From assembly GCA_030674155.1 (NCBI GenBank), contig CM060335.1:46703733-46767732 (forward strand): a stretch of DNA of 64,000 bases, in the 5' to 3' direction. This DNA comes from Stramonita haemastoma. Its lineage: Eukaryota > Mollusca > Gastropoda > Neogastropoda > Muricidae. Made by a program: the position numbers and the translations under genes. Every line of letters begins with the position of its first letter. Within the stretch, counting starts at the first letter, position 1. Shown here piece after piece: positions 1 to 12,229 of the stretch. The notes below the pieces were generated by a model, which had not been told where the DNA came from, searched no databases, and worked only from the letters and a program-made list of their open reading frames with translations.

Positions 1-101
1 GCACAAAAGGAAGCAAGGAACTGGCAAATGTGCACATAAACTGGCGGGAATTTGAGAAAAACCAAGCATCATTATTTTTCTGTCATAAACTTCAAAGATT
101 T

Positions 102-461
102 ATTTATTTATTTATTTATTTATTCTTTTATATCGAGGATAACAGAATAAGCAATCATGTGCTTTTTTTCATCCGGTCCCCGTGTGTATGCAGTTTTTGT
201 AAATATTGTCATCTGTTCCCACCGGCACACGATGGCCTACTCTTACGAAAAGCAGAACAGGATTTAACGTGTGCGCAAGATGTTCTGCGTGCGTTCGCAC
301 ACGGGGCCTCGGTTTAAAGTCTCATCCGAAGGACTTTTGGGGAGAGTGGAGTCGGCACTGATGTTAACTCCAGGAGAAAAATTTCCTCGACCAGACTCGA
401 ACCCGGGTCGTCAAATTGCCAACACAATGTTCTGACCACTAGGCTATCCGTCCCCCTTGAA
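102..461 (-). mobile_element. SINE family A, near-complete copy
   Basis: tRNA-derived SINE read on the - strand. The head, at the right end, carries an A-box-like TAGCCTAGTGG and a B-box-like GGTTCGAGTC (seen here as reverse complements). The body has the recurring TTAACATCAGTGC and GGTGGGAACAGATGAC segments, and the tail is a TTTA-rich run at the left end. A 9 bp duplication, CAAAGATTT, sits at 93-101 and 462-470 and is read as the target-site duplication. At least eight full or partial relatives occur in this window. It codes for no protein and would depend on a LINE for movement. Confidence 0.85.
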
Positions 462-470
462 CAAAGATTT

Positions 471-1010
471 GAACAAAGAGTATGTGTGCCTAGCAGTTCA
501 TCGAATCCTGGCCACCAGAGTAACTGATATTGCTTGCTGTCACCGAGTTAGGCTTACTAAACTCATCAATGTGTTCAGAACCGATGCCACGGAATCAGGT
601 GACATTTCAAGAGTAGGTCAACTGTTCTGTGCTTGCAGCAAAATGTTGCATTTTGGGTGGGATTTACGAAGCTTTCTAAACAAAAACTGCTGTGCTGTTA
701 AAAGGACATATACAATTGGAAGAGATTTCCAATTGGCAAGTGATGAAATGCTGGATAAAAAAAGTAATCATTGCGAGTTGGGTTGTTTTTCCCCCTAGAT
801 TTATAAAAGACAGCCTCTGTTACAAGTCTTTTAAAATTATTATTTTACAATACAATATCAAAGTGATAGATATTTTCTATCCATACAAGCTGGTGATATA
901 GTATAAAATCCTTAATTGATGTATATATCTTTCCATTGATATTCTGTTGGTGCTTTCACTTAGTTGTAATTGGCAAATGTTTCTCTTTCTTTTAAAGAAA
1001 TCCCTCTCTC
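471..1010. other. Unassigned stretch
   Basis: No repeat or gene family recognised. A 113-codon open frame runs at 457-798 (+) from a non-ATG start, but it has no motif I recognise, no splice borders and no visible domain. I treat it as chance. The right part, 800-1000, is AT-rich and leads into a microsatellite. Confidence 0.4.
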
Positions 1011-1253
<243 letters not shown>

Positions 1254-1257
1254 TTAA

Positions 1258-3230
1258 ATTCCCGAGTTACTGAAGGGAAAGTTGCTAACCATATTAGCAA
1301 ATTAAGGGTAAAGCTTGTGGAATAGATGGCCTACTCACAGAAATGTTGAAGAGAGGTAGTGAAACTACACTTCCCTTTTACAAAGACTGTACAGTGTGCT
1401 ATTTTCAAAAGGCATTTACCCAAAAGAATGGGCCAAAGCCATAGTTATACCGATATATAAGAAAAGTGACATTGGAAATATAGGCAAATATTGAGAAGTT
1501 TCTCTACTGAGCACAACTTCAAAATGCTATAGTACAATATCAAACAAACGGCTTTATGTATGGTTAGAAGATAGTATTATCTCTGAAGGTCAGGGTGGCT
1601 TTCATAAAAATTATTCTTCAACTGATCACATTTTTATCTTTATCCATTCAAAAATGTCTATAACAGCGGAAAAAAATGTTCCTTTTGTTGATTTTAAATA
1701 AGTTTTCGATTCTGTAGAACTTGACAAGTTAACACAATTAATTAGAAACCAGGGTGTTAAAGAAACATTTTTAATCCATTCTGTGCAGTATATAGTAATT
1801 TGATATCATGTATTAGATCGAATAATGACTACTTAGCTTTTTTGACTGCCGTTTAGGGGGTTGTCAGTGGTGTGTTTTGAGCCCTATTTTGTTTGGGGTG
1901 TTTATCAAACAATTACCAAGTCATGAAATGAATGTTAATTTTTAAATATGAAATTGTCTGAGAAGGGAAATCATGGTATACAAGTTATACCAGGTGTTGT
2001 AGAGTTGTTTATTGTAATGTATGCAGACCGTATTGTTTTGTTATCTTCAAAACCTGTAAGTCTGTAGAATTAGTTGAATATACTACAGACCTGTTGCGTA
2101 GATATGAAATGAAAAAAATACAGATTAAACCAAAGTTGTGGCCTATAGAAACGGAGGGACTTTGGGTAAGGATGAAGAATGGCTCTTAGGAAACAAAAAA
2201 TAGAAGTGTAAATAATAATTGATATTTGTAGTATTTCTCAACAAAGGTCAGTCTCAGGTATATGAGTGTAAAAGGGAGAAAAACACTAATAAGTCTAATT
2301 TGAACTTTCCTCTAAAAACGCAAAACACAAGGATATGTTTCACCAGGTCTGCTTTGATATTCTAGATGCTAAAATTAAACCAATATTACTATCTGCACAT
2401 ACAATCAGAATCTTTAGAAGAAAACTGCTTCTGATGGCTAGTAAACGTTTTCAGGGAGCTTCTGTTAAACCATCCAGTAAAATGGTTTATGGATAAGTAG
2501 CAAGATATCCTTTATACATAAGTTCATGTATTTTTGCAATAAGATATTGACTAAAATTAATGCAAATGAGTCACCATAGGTTGCATCGACAGGCTTATGA
2601 AATGCACCTAACCCTTGATCAAAAAGGTTACAAAATATTTGATAACAAATATAATGAAATTGTTGTGTAGTTCAGGGTTTAACATTAAATGGTTTCAACA
2701 GGATGTTGGAGATATTCAAAGATTCCTTGGTGTTTTCAAGAAAAGATTTATAGATATGTTTATTCAGCTGTGCTCTGGTATCATAAGAGAGAGAAACAGG
2801 TATGCAAGATAGAAATCTTTTAAGACAGTTTTTGAAAAAGAATTCCACCTTTATAACATCAATATTTATTGTTTAATAGTTGCACTGACACAGACTAGAT
2901 TTACTTTTATTTCACTGAATAATAATCTTAATGGATACAGCAAGAACTGTCAAGATAAAAATCCTTTTTGTTTGTGAAAAAAAGGATGGCGAAGATGAGT
3001 ACCGTCTCATGTATATCTGTTCATTATATACAGATCTTGGAATCAGTTATCTGCAAGGTTTTCTTCACTTGCCTATGCCCTATCTTCTTCAGGCACATAT
3101 TTAACATTGTTTAGTGCAGAAGCAAAGTTTTCTATGCAGTTTGAAGAAGAAAGATCATAGCAAGACTGATGCAGACTAAATAATAGATAGCCCTTATTTC
3201 AGTGTTCAAGCAGAGGTGCTATTGTCAAGT
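1258..3230 (+). pseudogene. Decayed non-LTR retrotransposon reverse transcriptase
   Basis: Translation pieced across frames gives reverse-transcriptase (RT) blocks: KEWAKAIVIPIYKKSD near 1415-1470, SEGQGGF then TDHIF near 1585-1635, FVDFK-stop-VFDSV near 1683-1715 (motif A, broken by TAA), and VMYADRIVLLSS near 2015-2050, where the second Asp of YADD has become Arg. Later segments (QQDVGDIQRFL near 2700, EKEFHLYNINIY near 2840) match the C-terminal part of LINEs whose protein ends in a CPFCE-type zinc knuckle, as seen again at 7322-7790. There are many stops and frameshifts, so it is inactive. I cannot fix the clade by eye. Confidence 0.75.
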
Positions 3231-3368
3231 GTGTATTTTTTCCTATTTCGTTTGAAATTTTGTACAAATTTAATACATACATGGAAATACCCTCCCCCAT
3301 CTCCCACATTGTTCCGAATTAAACCCAAGGCTGATGTTCAATAAACATTTTAATTTCATGTTCATTTA

Positions 3369-3370
3369 AT

Positions 3371-3444
<74 letters not shown>

Positions 3445-3448
3445 CTGT
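3369..3448. repeat. (TC)n microsatellite
   Basis: TC dinucleotide tract with a few interruptions. It directly abuts the 5'-truncated SINE A fragment on its right. Confidence 0.97.
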
Positions 3449-3544
3449 GATGACATTTACAAACTGCATACACACGGAGAATGGATGTAAAAAAGCATAT
3501 GAGTGCTTATCCCATTACCCTCGATATAAAAGAAGAAATCAATT

Positions 3545-3600
<56 letters not shown>
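3449..3600 (+). mobile_element. SINE family A, 3' end only, with (ATCA)n tail
   Basis: Matches the last ~90 bp of the full SINE A copy at 61867-62202: GATGACATTTACAAA, then ATACACACGG, AGTGCTTATCCCATTA and CTCGATATAAAAGAA. It continues into about 14 units of ATCA/TCAA instead of the TTTA or CAAAT tails seen elsewhere. It is truncated at the 5' side where the (TC)n tract stops. Confidence 0.8.
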
Positions 3601-3627
3601 TTCTCTCTCTCTCTCTCTCTCTCACTC

Positions 3628-3696
<69 letters not shown>

Positions 3697-3698
3697 AA
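3601..3698. repeat. (TC)n then (CA)n microsatellite
   Basis: A TC tract to about 3679 followed by a CA tract to 3697. It lies immediately 3' of the SINE tail, so that SINE fragment has TC tracts on both sides. Confidence 0.97.
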
Positions 3699-3852
3699 TC
3701 GAACCAATCCTAACTTATGGAGCTGAAGTTTGGGGATAAGATAAAGATGGTAAAGGAATTGAAATTGTACATACATTTGCCATAAAAAGATTCCTAAATG
3801 TTTCCCTGCATGCCTCAAACAAACAGGTCTATGGCACCGCTTCTCATAATTC
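3699..3852 (+). pseudogene. LINE reverse-transcriptase C-terminal fragment
   Basis: One frame reads PILTYGAEVWG followed by IEIVHTFAIKRFLNVSLHASNKQVYG. Non-LTR RT proteins carry this kind of block just after the polymerase core (PILLYGAEVW...RFL..S...N..VYGE). There is an internal TAA after VWG. It is cut off at 3852, where an L2-like element begins. Confidence 0.65.
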
Positions 3853-3931
3853 TGATCCCCAATTCACTGGCACTCCTCTCCTTTTCTTTCACCCAACAAG
3901 CGAGAAAGAAATCGAGAACATTCTGAAAGAA

Positions 3932-5448
3932 ATGACAATAAAATCATGCGATCTCAACCCTGTACCTGCTTCTCTTTTCATTCAGTGCATTCCACAGCTT
4001 ATACCTACTATCACAAAAATAGTAAACTCATCTCTTCTTTCTGGAAATTTTCCATCAGTTCTCAAAACTGCGATAGTCACACCTCTACTCAAAAAGCACG
4101 ACCTCGATCCTAACATCCTGAAGAACTATAGACCTGTCTCTAATCTGCCTTTTATCTCTAAAGTCCTTGAAAAAGTTGTTCTGAAACAACTCAATAGCCA
4201 TCTTCTTTCCAATAATCTCTTTCCCCCTTTTCAGTCTGCCTATTGCGTCAACCACAGCACTGAAAGCACCCTGGTTCATACTCTAAACATGCTTCTCCAT
4301 GCTTCTGACTCAGGTAAAATCTCACTTCTTACTCTTCTCAACTTATCTGCTGCCTTTGACACTAGAGACCATTCAATTCTTCTCTCCCGTCTGCAAAACA
4401 TGTTTGGCATTAAAGGCACAGCCCTCACCTGGTTCACTTCATACCTTGCAGACCAAGTCCATACAGTTGCAGTAAACAGGATTCAATCAGCACCTGCCAA
4501 ACTGGAATGTGATGTCCCTCAGGGATCAGTTCTGGGCCCTCTTCTCTTTACCCTCTATACTGCTTCACTGTCACATTATAATAGACCGTTATCATATCAA
4601 TTACCACTTTTATGCTGACGAATCGCAGATTCAAAGCAGTGACACACCTGAAAATCTTCCTTCTCTCTTGACAAATATGACCAGCTGCCTTCAAGATATC
4701 CAACACTGGATGATACAAAACAAATTACAACTAAATGCAGATAAAACCGAAGCCATGCTTGTAGGCACCAAACACAAACTCTCTTCCATTCCAACAACTT
4801 CAGTAGAATTTGGCAATACATCACTTCCGCTATCCACTTCTGTGAAGTATCTAGGAGTCGTTGTCAACAACACTCTCTCCATGCAAAAATTCATTACCCA
4901 GACCTGTCAGTCATGCTACTATCAACTACAGCGTATTAGCGCTATTCGAAAGTACCTGTCTACTGATGCAACATCCAAACTTGTCACTTCTCTTATTCTC
5001 TCACGTCTGGACTATTGCAATTCTCTTTTGGCTGGTCTGCCAGCATCCCTTCCCTCCCTTAAACGTATACAAAACTCTGCAGCTCGTCTTGTCCTCATAA
5101 AGAAAAAATCTGAGCACAGTTACCCCACTCTTGAAATCTCTCCATTGGCTGCCTGTACCACAGAGAGTAAACTACAAGATCAATACCCTCTGTTACAAAT
5201 GTCTCCATAATACTGCACCCTCCTACCTCTGTGAATGTCTTCACTTGTACACACCTTCTCGCTCCCTCCGCTTGTCGGCAGATACTTTGTCCTTAAGAAT
5301 ACCCAGATTCAACCTATCTACCGTTGGCCGCCACTCTTTCTCTGTTTCTGGTCCATTGATCTGGAACGACCTTCCTCTCTCCCTCCAGCAAAAGCCTACT
5401 TATGACACTTTTAAATCCAACCTCAAGACACACTTATTCCAAACCTAA
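3932..5448 (+). pseudogene. L2-like reverse transcriptase, frameshifted
   Basis: The protein is split over three frames: 3932-4618, then about 4590-5110, then 5131-5448. RT blocks visible in order are NYRPVSNLPFISKVLEKVV, QSAYCVNHSTEST, NLSAAFDTRDHSI (motif A), VPQGSVLGPLLF, and YADE in place of YADD (motif C). It ends with LKTHLFQT, a typical C-terminus for this LINE group. Compared with the copy at 39746, there is one extra T near 4576 and one extra base near 5115. The endonuclease half is missing through 5' truncation. Inactive. Confidence 0.85.
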
Positions 5449-5525
5449 GTTTTTTCCTTCCGCTTCCATCTCTTAACCTGTCCCTGCCTTCAACATCCAC
5501 CTGGCAAAGTGCATAACGTTTTTGT

Positions 5526-5543
5526 GGGTGTGTGTGCGCGTGC

Positions 5544-5626
<83 letters not shown>
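5526..5626. repeat. (GCGT)n-(TG)n microsatellite in the L2 3' UTR
   Basis: GTGC/GCGT units then a pure TG run. The same composite tract occurs at 41350-41452 in the second L2 copy, so it was probably present in the source element. Confidence 0.95.
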
Positions 5627-5628
<2 letters not shown>

Positions 5629-5777
5629 ATTCGAATTTGTTAAAACTGTAAATTGTTGTTGATTGTGTGTTGTGTTGGTCGAATGCAAGTGCTTTGATTT
5701 GTTTTTACAAGATGTAGCGCTATACAAATTCCATGTGTTATTATTATTATTATTCTTATTCTTATTATTATCATTAT

Positions 5778-5866
5778 AGCGGTCTCTTTAGTTCCCCGCT
5801 CAAAGTTCATGACCCGCAGCTGGCAGGGCGTCGATATAAATAAACGGCACGAAAGGAAAGGCATTG
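5778..5866 (+). repeat. Short dispersed repeat, copy 1
   Basis: About 85 bp starting GGTCTCTTTAGTTCCCC and ending GATATAAATAAACG plus an AAGGAAAGGCA box. A close copy is at 8612-8692. I recognise no family; it could be a short 3' end of another SINE. Confidence 0.7.
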
Positions 5867-6371
5867 ACTAAATTGACTAAACTGCATACACATGGAGACT
5901 GTATGTAATGAAAACACATGAGTGATTGTTTCATTATCGTCAAAATAAAAGCATCAACCAAAATAACTTACACACACACACACACATGCGTGCGCACACG
6001 TACGCACACACATACACACTCGTGCGTATGCACACACACGCGCACACACACACACACACACACGCACATGAACACATGCGCACACACGCACGCTCACACA
6101 ATCACACACACAGTCTCACACACACACAGTCTCACACACACACACACGCACGCACGCATGCACACACGTACGCACGCACACATACACGCACGCGCCAGAG
6201 AAAACTAATAAAAAACTTGATACTGACCCACAGCCAGGAAGCACATGTATATAGGTAGGTGTCGTGGCCCTTCACACACCATACACCACACACACGCACG
6301 CACGCACGCATGCATGCGCGCTAGTGCGCACACACACACACACGAACGCACACACACACATATGCACACGC

Positions 6372-6414
<43 letters not shown>

Positions 6415-6605
6415 CACACACACACACGCACGCACCACACACACACACCAACAACACACACACACCACACACACAACACACAACACACGCACAGATGCTC
6501 GCATGCATGCAATGCACACTAACACATGCACATGCATGCACGCGCACAAGCACACACACACACACACCACACACACACAACACACACACACACACCACAC
6601 ACAGA

Positions 6606-6641
<36 letters not shown>

Positions 6642-6644
6642 CAC

Positions 6645-6713
<69 letters not shown>

Positions 6714-7321
6714 AAACACACACACACACAAACGCACTTGCGCTCGAATATACGCACTTGACTGATGTTCAGACAATTAGGGATACAAACAAAGCAAACT
6801 TAGTAAACACCAACAAAGCACAAGCAAACACAACAGCAATCGAATGTACAGATAAACTGTTAGCACGATCAAGTAGAAGATTCACATAAAACAAAAGGCA
6901 CATATGCCTACATAAGAGAACACAGATAAGATGCTTTGCCTCTGGAAATTAGGAACAAGCTTGGTTTCTTGGGAGACACATTGTGTGTAAAAACATTTTA
7001 AAAAATAGTTAACAAAAAGCATCGGCACAACAGTCACCACGAACAAGTAGAACAAGTATTAAAGTTTTGTTCACTCAAGTATGAACTCTGTAACAATTGA
7101 AGGGAATCCAGGAGAGTATGGTAAAAAATGCCTTTCAAATGAAAATTTGCCTGGTTGCTAATAGACAGCAAAGAAGGAAAATGTAGCGGCATCACCAGAT
7201 GCTGGACTCTGACCCCTGACCGCGCAGTGCCCTAGATAGCGTTGGAATGGAATTTCAGGTTAGGGAGTGCAGTACCAGCCACCAACTAAAGAGTCGGATT
7301 TTCCCTGTTTTGAGCAGCCGT
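5866..7321 (+). repeat. Dispersed repeat R1, copy 1 (~1.4 kb)
   Basis: Aligns along its whole length with 13850-15132. It starts with a diverged SINE A-like 3' segment (CATGGAGACTGTATGTAATG...), followed by a mixed (CA)n/(GCAC)n block (5970-6190), a unique spacer (ACTTGATACTGACCCACAGCC), a second (CA)n block (6285-6732) and about 590 bp of non-repetitive DNA ending GAGCAGCCGTG. No open frame is shared by both copies outside the CA tracts. The CA blocks differ in length between copies. Class unknown: a non-autonomous element or part of a larger transposon. Confidence 0.75.
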
Positions 7322-7790
7322 GATGGGGAAACAGGAAGATCATTATTCACTTTATATTAGAATGTCAGTGAAGTGTATTAGGTATTGGTTGAAATTAGTT
7401 CAGTTGGCCATGTCAAGAATATGTCGACAGACATATGAAATGCTTTTGTTTCGACATGAATCAGGTCTTTTCAACTGGGTATCTAATGTGCAAGAGAAAT
7501 TGATGAAAAATGGTTTTTGTATGGTATCTGAATGATCATGTGGATGCAAATTGCCCATTCTGTGAAAATGAATTGAAAGATGAAGTCCACATCCTATTCC
7601 ACTGCATAGCATATAGAGATATCCGTAAGAACTGTGCCATACTGCAATCCTTCTCTGGTATGCCTGATCAAAACCTAGTTGCAATAATTTTGTATCATAC
7701 TGATGAAAATACAATTCTATGCCTTTTAAAATACATAGCTTTAGCATTAAAAATAAGGAAACAAGAAATCTAGGAAGTAAGATTAAAATG
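7322..7790 (+). pseudogene. LINE C-terminal fragment with CPFCE zinc motif
   Basis: An open stretch reads VDANCPFCENELKDEVHILFHCIAYRDIRKN (CX2C...HX4C knuckle), preceded in another frame by RHESGLFNWVSNVQEKLMKNGF. Non-LTR retrotransposon ORF2 proteins commonly end with this knuckle. It is probably the same kind of element as 1258-3230. Repeat R1 abuts it at 7321. Confidence 0.65.
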
Positions 7791-7827
7791 TTTATAGAAA
7801 GATTATGCTTAAAACGATCCAATGTTA

Positions 7828-7829
7828 TT

Positions 7830-7896
<67 letters not shown>
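7828..7896. repeat. (TG)n microsatellite
   Basis: Pure TG run immediately upstream of the tail side of a SINE A copy. A second TG run begins at the other end of the same SINE. Confidence 0.97.
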
Positions 7897-7898
<2 letters not shown>

Positions 7899-7924
7899 AT
7901 TTTTAAAATTTTTAAATTTTGAAA

Positions 7925-8248
7925 AATTTTATTCTTTTATATTGAGGATAATGGGTTAAGCACCCATGTGCTTTTTTCATCCAGTCCCCATGTGTATGCA
8001 GTTGTGTAAGTATTTTCATCTTTTCCCACTGGCACACAATGGCTTACTCTTATGAAAAACGGAAAAGGATTTAATGTGCGCAAGATGTTTTGCATGCGTT
8101 CGCACATGGGGCCTCGGTTTACAGTCTCATCCGAAAGACTTTTCAGGAGAGTGGAGTCAGCACTGATGTTAACTCAGGGGAAAAATCCCCTCCAAAGGGA
8201 ATCGAACTCAGGTCATCAAATTGCCAGCGCAATGTTTTGACCACTAGG

Positions 8249-8250
<2 letters not shown>
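7925..8250 (-). mobile_element. SINE family A copy inside a TG tract
   Basis: Same body as 102-461: TATTGAGGATAA at the tail side, the CACTGGCACACAATGG box, GATGTTAACTCAG, and the tRNA-like head ending GACCACTAGGCT. About 85% similar by eye to the other copies. Flanked by (TG)n on both sides, which suggests insertion into a microsatellite. Confidence 0.85.
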
Positions 8251-8304
<54 letters not shown>

Positions 8305-8360
8305 TGTGCGCTCGCACGCATGCGTGTGCGCATATGTGCTTGCGCTTGTGTGTATGCGTG
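8248..8360. repeat. (TG)n with GCAT-rich end
   Basis: A TG run to about 8297, then alternating purine-pyrimidine sequence (GTGCGCTCGCACGCATGCGTG). Starts directly at the SINE head. Confidence 0.95.
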
Positions 8361-8384
8361 AAATAATTGATGATTCAATTCTTG

Positions 8385-8571
<187 letters not shown>

Positions 8572-8611
8572 TTACCATCTGTTATCAGTATTCAGTGGAC
8601 AGGCTTCTCAT

Positions 8612-8692
8612 AGAGGTCTCTTTAGTTCCCCACTCAAAGGTCATGACCTGCAGCTGGCAGGGTGTGGATATAAATAAACGTGCAAAGGAAAG
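8612..8692 (+). repeat. Short dispersed repeat, copy 2
   Basis: Close match to 5778-5866 (GGTCTCTTTAGTTCCCC ... GATATAAATAAACG ... AAAGGAAAGGCA). Confidence 0.7.
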
Positions 8693-8863
8693 GCAGCACT
8701 AGTGGCTTGCGCTATAGCTGTGTTCAGCCTTAAATTACCTTTGCTTCTTTCATGCATCGTTTCACACAATGAATCGTTTTAAAAAGACAAACAAAGATTT
8801 CTTTAAAATGAGCTTTGAACAAGCTTTCTTTTGACACCAAACTCCATATCCTTTCTTTCATAC

Positions 8864-8909
8864 TGTTTGACGTGACAGCAGTCAAAACACAGATAAAGGT
8901 AAACAGTAT
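8864..8909 (+). repeat. 46 bp target-site duplication, left copy
   Basis: Identical to 12230-12275 except for one C/T difference (8890 versus 12256). It begins TGTTTGACGTGACAGC and ends GTAAACAGTAT, and lies directly at the end of the (CACT)n tail of the RTE-like element. Confidence 0.9.
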
Positions 8910-11900
8910 CACACTCACTCACTCAGTCCCATGTCCCAAAGGACGTAGGGGGGACATGAGAAAAGACGCAACAGCGATCTTTTTCCATGCTTCACGATCC
9001 TGTGTGGCTAGTAGGAGGTGTTGCAGGGGTTGGGCGGTCTAGTCTTTGATGTTGTCAACCCATGATTTCTTTTGGCGGCCTCTTCTTCTCTTGCCCTCGA
9101 CTGTTCCTTGCAGGATGGTTTTTGCTAGGGTGTTGTGTCTTGTGGTGTGACCAAACCACATCAGCTTTCTCCTCTTTATGGTGGAGAGCAAAGGCTCTTG
9201 GGGGCCCACACGCTTTTTGATTTCTTCTTTCACATAGTTATTGGTCTTGTGTTCTTTGTATGATATTCTGAGGAGTCTTCTGTGGCACTTGTTCTCGAAT
9301 GCTTGGATTCTCCTCTCTAACTCTGCTGTCAGAGTCCATGATTCACAGCCACATAGGAGGATAGATATCACGAGGGATTTGTAGAGGTGGTATTTGGTGC
9401 AGAAGCTGATGTTGTTGCTTCTGATGATCCTCTGGAGTCTGACTAGAGCGGATGTTGCTGTTGCAATGCGAGCTTTCACTTCATTGTTTGATGTGCCATC
9501 TTTTGTTAGAATGGAACCTAAGTATTTGAATTGGCTCACCTCTTCTAGTATTTCTCCATTCATCTTTATTTCCGTGATGTCATTACTCGTGCTGTTGACC
9601 ATGATCTTTGATTTCTCTGTACTGACCTCCATGCCATATGCGCTCGCTCGATCTGTTAAATTGTCTGTGAGGATTTGCAGTTCTTGTTTGCTGCTGCCCA
9701 TGAGGTCAATGTCATCTGCAAATCTGAGGTTGCAAAGGGGTCTTCCACCAATGGAGATGGAAGTGTGGTGGTTTTGCAGTGTCTCTGTCATGATGTTTTC
9801 GAGGAAGAGGTTGAAGAGTACAGGTGAGAGAAGGCAGCCCTGGCGAACCCCAACCGTGGTCTTGAAGAACTCGCCCACGTGATTGTTCATGAAAACTGCA
9901 CTTCTTGCATTCTCGTACAGAGCCTTGATGACTTCAATTAGGCAGCTGTCAATGTTGAAGTGCCTGAGTACTTGCCAGAGGCCATCATGCCATACTCTGT
10001 CAAAGGCCTTTTTGAAATCTATGAAATTGTGGTACAAGTCTTTTTGGTGTTGGAGATGCTTCTCTATCAGAATTCTCAGATTGAAAATTTGTTCCATTGT
10101 GCTGCGTTTTGGTCTAAACCCCGCTTGTTCTTCTGTCAGGAGTTTTTCCGCCTGGTTTTTCAGTCTGTTGAGGACAACCTGCAGCATGATCTTGCTAGGA
10201 TGACTTATGAGACTGATGGTTCTGTAGTTCTGGCATTGCTTAAGGTTTCCTTTCTTTGGCAGGGGTATTACAAGAGACTGTGTCCATTCTTTTGGCCATT
10301 CTTTGGTGTCATGGATCTTCTGACAAAGTTCTGTGAATCGCCTTGCTGTTTCATTCCCTCCATTTTTTATGAGTTCAGCTGGGATGTTATCGATTCCAGG
10401 GGACTTCCCCTTCTTCAATTGTTTAATAGCTACATCTACTTCACACCTTAGTATTGGTGGGTCTCTATCTTGGTGTTCAGGGGGTTTGTCAGAAACTATG
10501 TTGGTATCTGGGCGTAGTGGGTAATTATACAATCCCTCACAGTATTCTGTCTAGCATTGGAGGATGGCATTGTTTTCCGTTAAAAGATTTCCTTCTTTGT
10601 CTTCAATAACAGAGGCTTTAGGCTGTGTGGTTTTCGTTAGTGCTTTCAAAGTGTCGTAAGCTGTTTTGCTGTTTCCCTTGGCCATTCCAGCTTCGATGTT
10701 GTTGCATTGTTCTTCTATCCACGCTTCTTTGGCTTCTCTCATCTTTTTCGTGAGCCATGTACTTCTTGTAAGCTTCTTGACTTGTGAACTTTTGTTTCTT
10801 AAGTTCTCTTCTTTTGTCGCAGAGGTCAATAACCGCATTTGTCACCCAGGGTTGTTTCTTTGTTCTGCTTCTTCCTAATGTTTCTTCTGCTGCTGTCGTT
10901 AGCACTTCTTTGATGTTGTTGGCCAGTGTGTCCACATCATTGTCGATAGCTGTGAGTGCGGCGAACTTTCCTCCAATGTTGGCTTGGAAGATCTCAACCA
11001 CTGTTGGGTCTTTGAGTTTTTCCAGGTCGAATCTTATGCGTGGGTTTTTTGGCTGGTGTTTTGCTTTCAGTTTCAGCCTGATGGTGGTAAGTACAAGGTC
11101 GTGGTCACTGCCAATGTCAGCTCCTGGGAATGTTCTTGTGTTTGCCTTGTTTATGCTGGATTTGAATCTTTGGGGTGACAGAATGTAATCAATTTGATTA
11201 TGAATCAGACCATTTGGTGAGTGCCAGGTTGATGTTCTGGATGGCTTGTGAGGGTGGAGTGTGTTAGCCAAAGTTAGTTTGTGCTTCTTTGCGAATTCCA
11301 GCAGCCGCTGTCCTCTGTCATTTGTTTCTCCCAGACCAAATCGTCCTGTGGTTCCTGCCCCGGTGTCATAGGCATCAGGTCCCACCTTAGCATTCCAGTC
11401 GCCTTCCACAATAAGGATGTCTTTTTTGGGCGTTTTGGAGATGACGTTTTCAAGTTTTTCATAGAATTCTTCTATCTGGTCATCATCGTAGTCAGATGTT
11501 GGAGCATACACTTGGATGATGGTGAGATTCTGGGGTTTTGCAGAAACTCTGATTGAGATGAGTCTGCTGGATACTGGTGTGCAGCTGATGATGCTTGACA
11601 CAATCTCTTTCCTGACAATAAAGCCTACTCCATGTTGATGTAGTTTCTCTTCTCCGCTGTACCATATTTTGTAGCCGTCTTGCGTGGTTGTTTCTCCAAA
11701 GCCAATCCATCTGACTTCCGCAAGCCCTATGATGTCCCATTTATACCTCTGTAATTCATGTGTAAGTTCCTGTACTCTTCCTGTTTGGTACAGAGTCCTT
11801 ACATTTCATGTACCAATGGTTGCCCCTTTAGCTGGAAGCTTTAGAGTTGGTTCTGCCCCAGTAGCACACTTGTCACTCCCACCCTGGAGGCTTGCAGTGG

Positions 11901-12229
11901 GTAGCGCGGTCGTTGTTGATCCGGGCCTCGACCGATCCGGCATGTCTTTCTGTTTTGTTTTTCTCATCATGTCCTTTCAGTGGGCTTGAGGAAGCCTGGT
12001 GGCGCCCATCTCCTCTCCAAGACTCCTACTGGTGGGTAAGAATGCACCAGCCCCTCACAACGTTTCGCCCGCCAGTAGAAGCGGTTACTGGGTGTGGGTG
12101 GGTTAAGGACCCGGACCCAGAAGTGAGAGTTGAGTGCCAAGTGAGGACCAGTGCTCCCGTCCATCCCGAGGGATGCTACTGCCAGGTTTACAAAGGTACC
12201 ACCTCTCCTTAAGCACCCCATACACCCCA
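8910..12229 (-). mobile_element. RTE-like non-LTR retrotransposon, near full length
   Basis: A 3.3 kb element on the - strand. The 3' end is a short (TGAG)n tail at 8910-8925, and the 5' end at 12229 is followed (reading -) by about 240 bp of leader before the first ATG at 11970. It encodes an apurinic-type endonuclease and a reverse transcriptase in one long frame. Both ends lie exactly against the 46 bp duplications 8864-8909 and 12230-12275, so both termini are defined. Two 5'-truncated relatives (35027-35640 and 59716-60349, + strand) share the same C-terminus and TGAG tail. The clade (RTE/RTE-X type) is assigned from motifs only. Confidence 0.9.
8923..11970 (-). pseudogene. RTE-like endonuclease-reverse transcriptase, three stops and one frameshift
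   Basis: Reading from ATG at 11970: a ~55-residue leader, then an endonuclease domain with NVRTLYQTGRV, LAEVRWIG, VYAPTSD, GDWNAKVG, NQIDYIL and GSDHDLV (the last two are typical catalytic blocks). The RT follows in the frame of 10532-9039: KGKSPGIDNIPAELI, FIDFKKAFDRVWH (motif A), GVRQGCLLSPVLFN, FADD (motif C, intact), then YLGSILTKDG and a basic GKRRRGRQKKSW segment. Damage: TGA at 11806-11808 (where Trp is expected), a frameshift between about 10740 and 10840, TAG at 10551-10553 and TAG at 9039-9041. The two sibling copies keep TGG at that last site, so the mutation is private to this copy. It ends GTWD-stop next to the tail. Confidence 0.9.

Larger units (their letters stand above)
3853..5775 (+). 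mobile_element. L2-like non-LTR retrotransposon, 5'-truncated copy
   Basis: Begins at CTGATCCCCAATTC, which matches position ~39666 of the longer copy at 38704-41600, and runs to a GCGCTATACAAATTCCATG box followed by an (ATT)n-type tail at about 5745-5775. The two copies align closely over about 1.7 kb. The 3' end style and the DLSAAFD...GVPQGSVLGP reverse transcriptase fit the L2/CR1 group of LINEs. The 3' UTR holds a (GCGT)n(TG)n tract at the same place as in the other copy. Confidence 0.85.

Noticed and set aside
457..798. 113-codon open frame as a gene
   Set aside because: Starts at a non-ATG codon, has no domain or splice border, and no support beyond length.
9394..10524. Several + strand frames of 60-163 codons
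   Set aside because: Antisense shadows of the RTE-like reverse transcriptase on the - strand.
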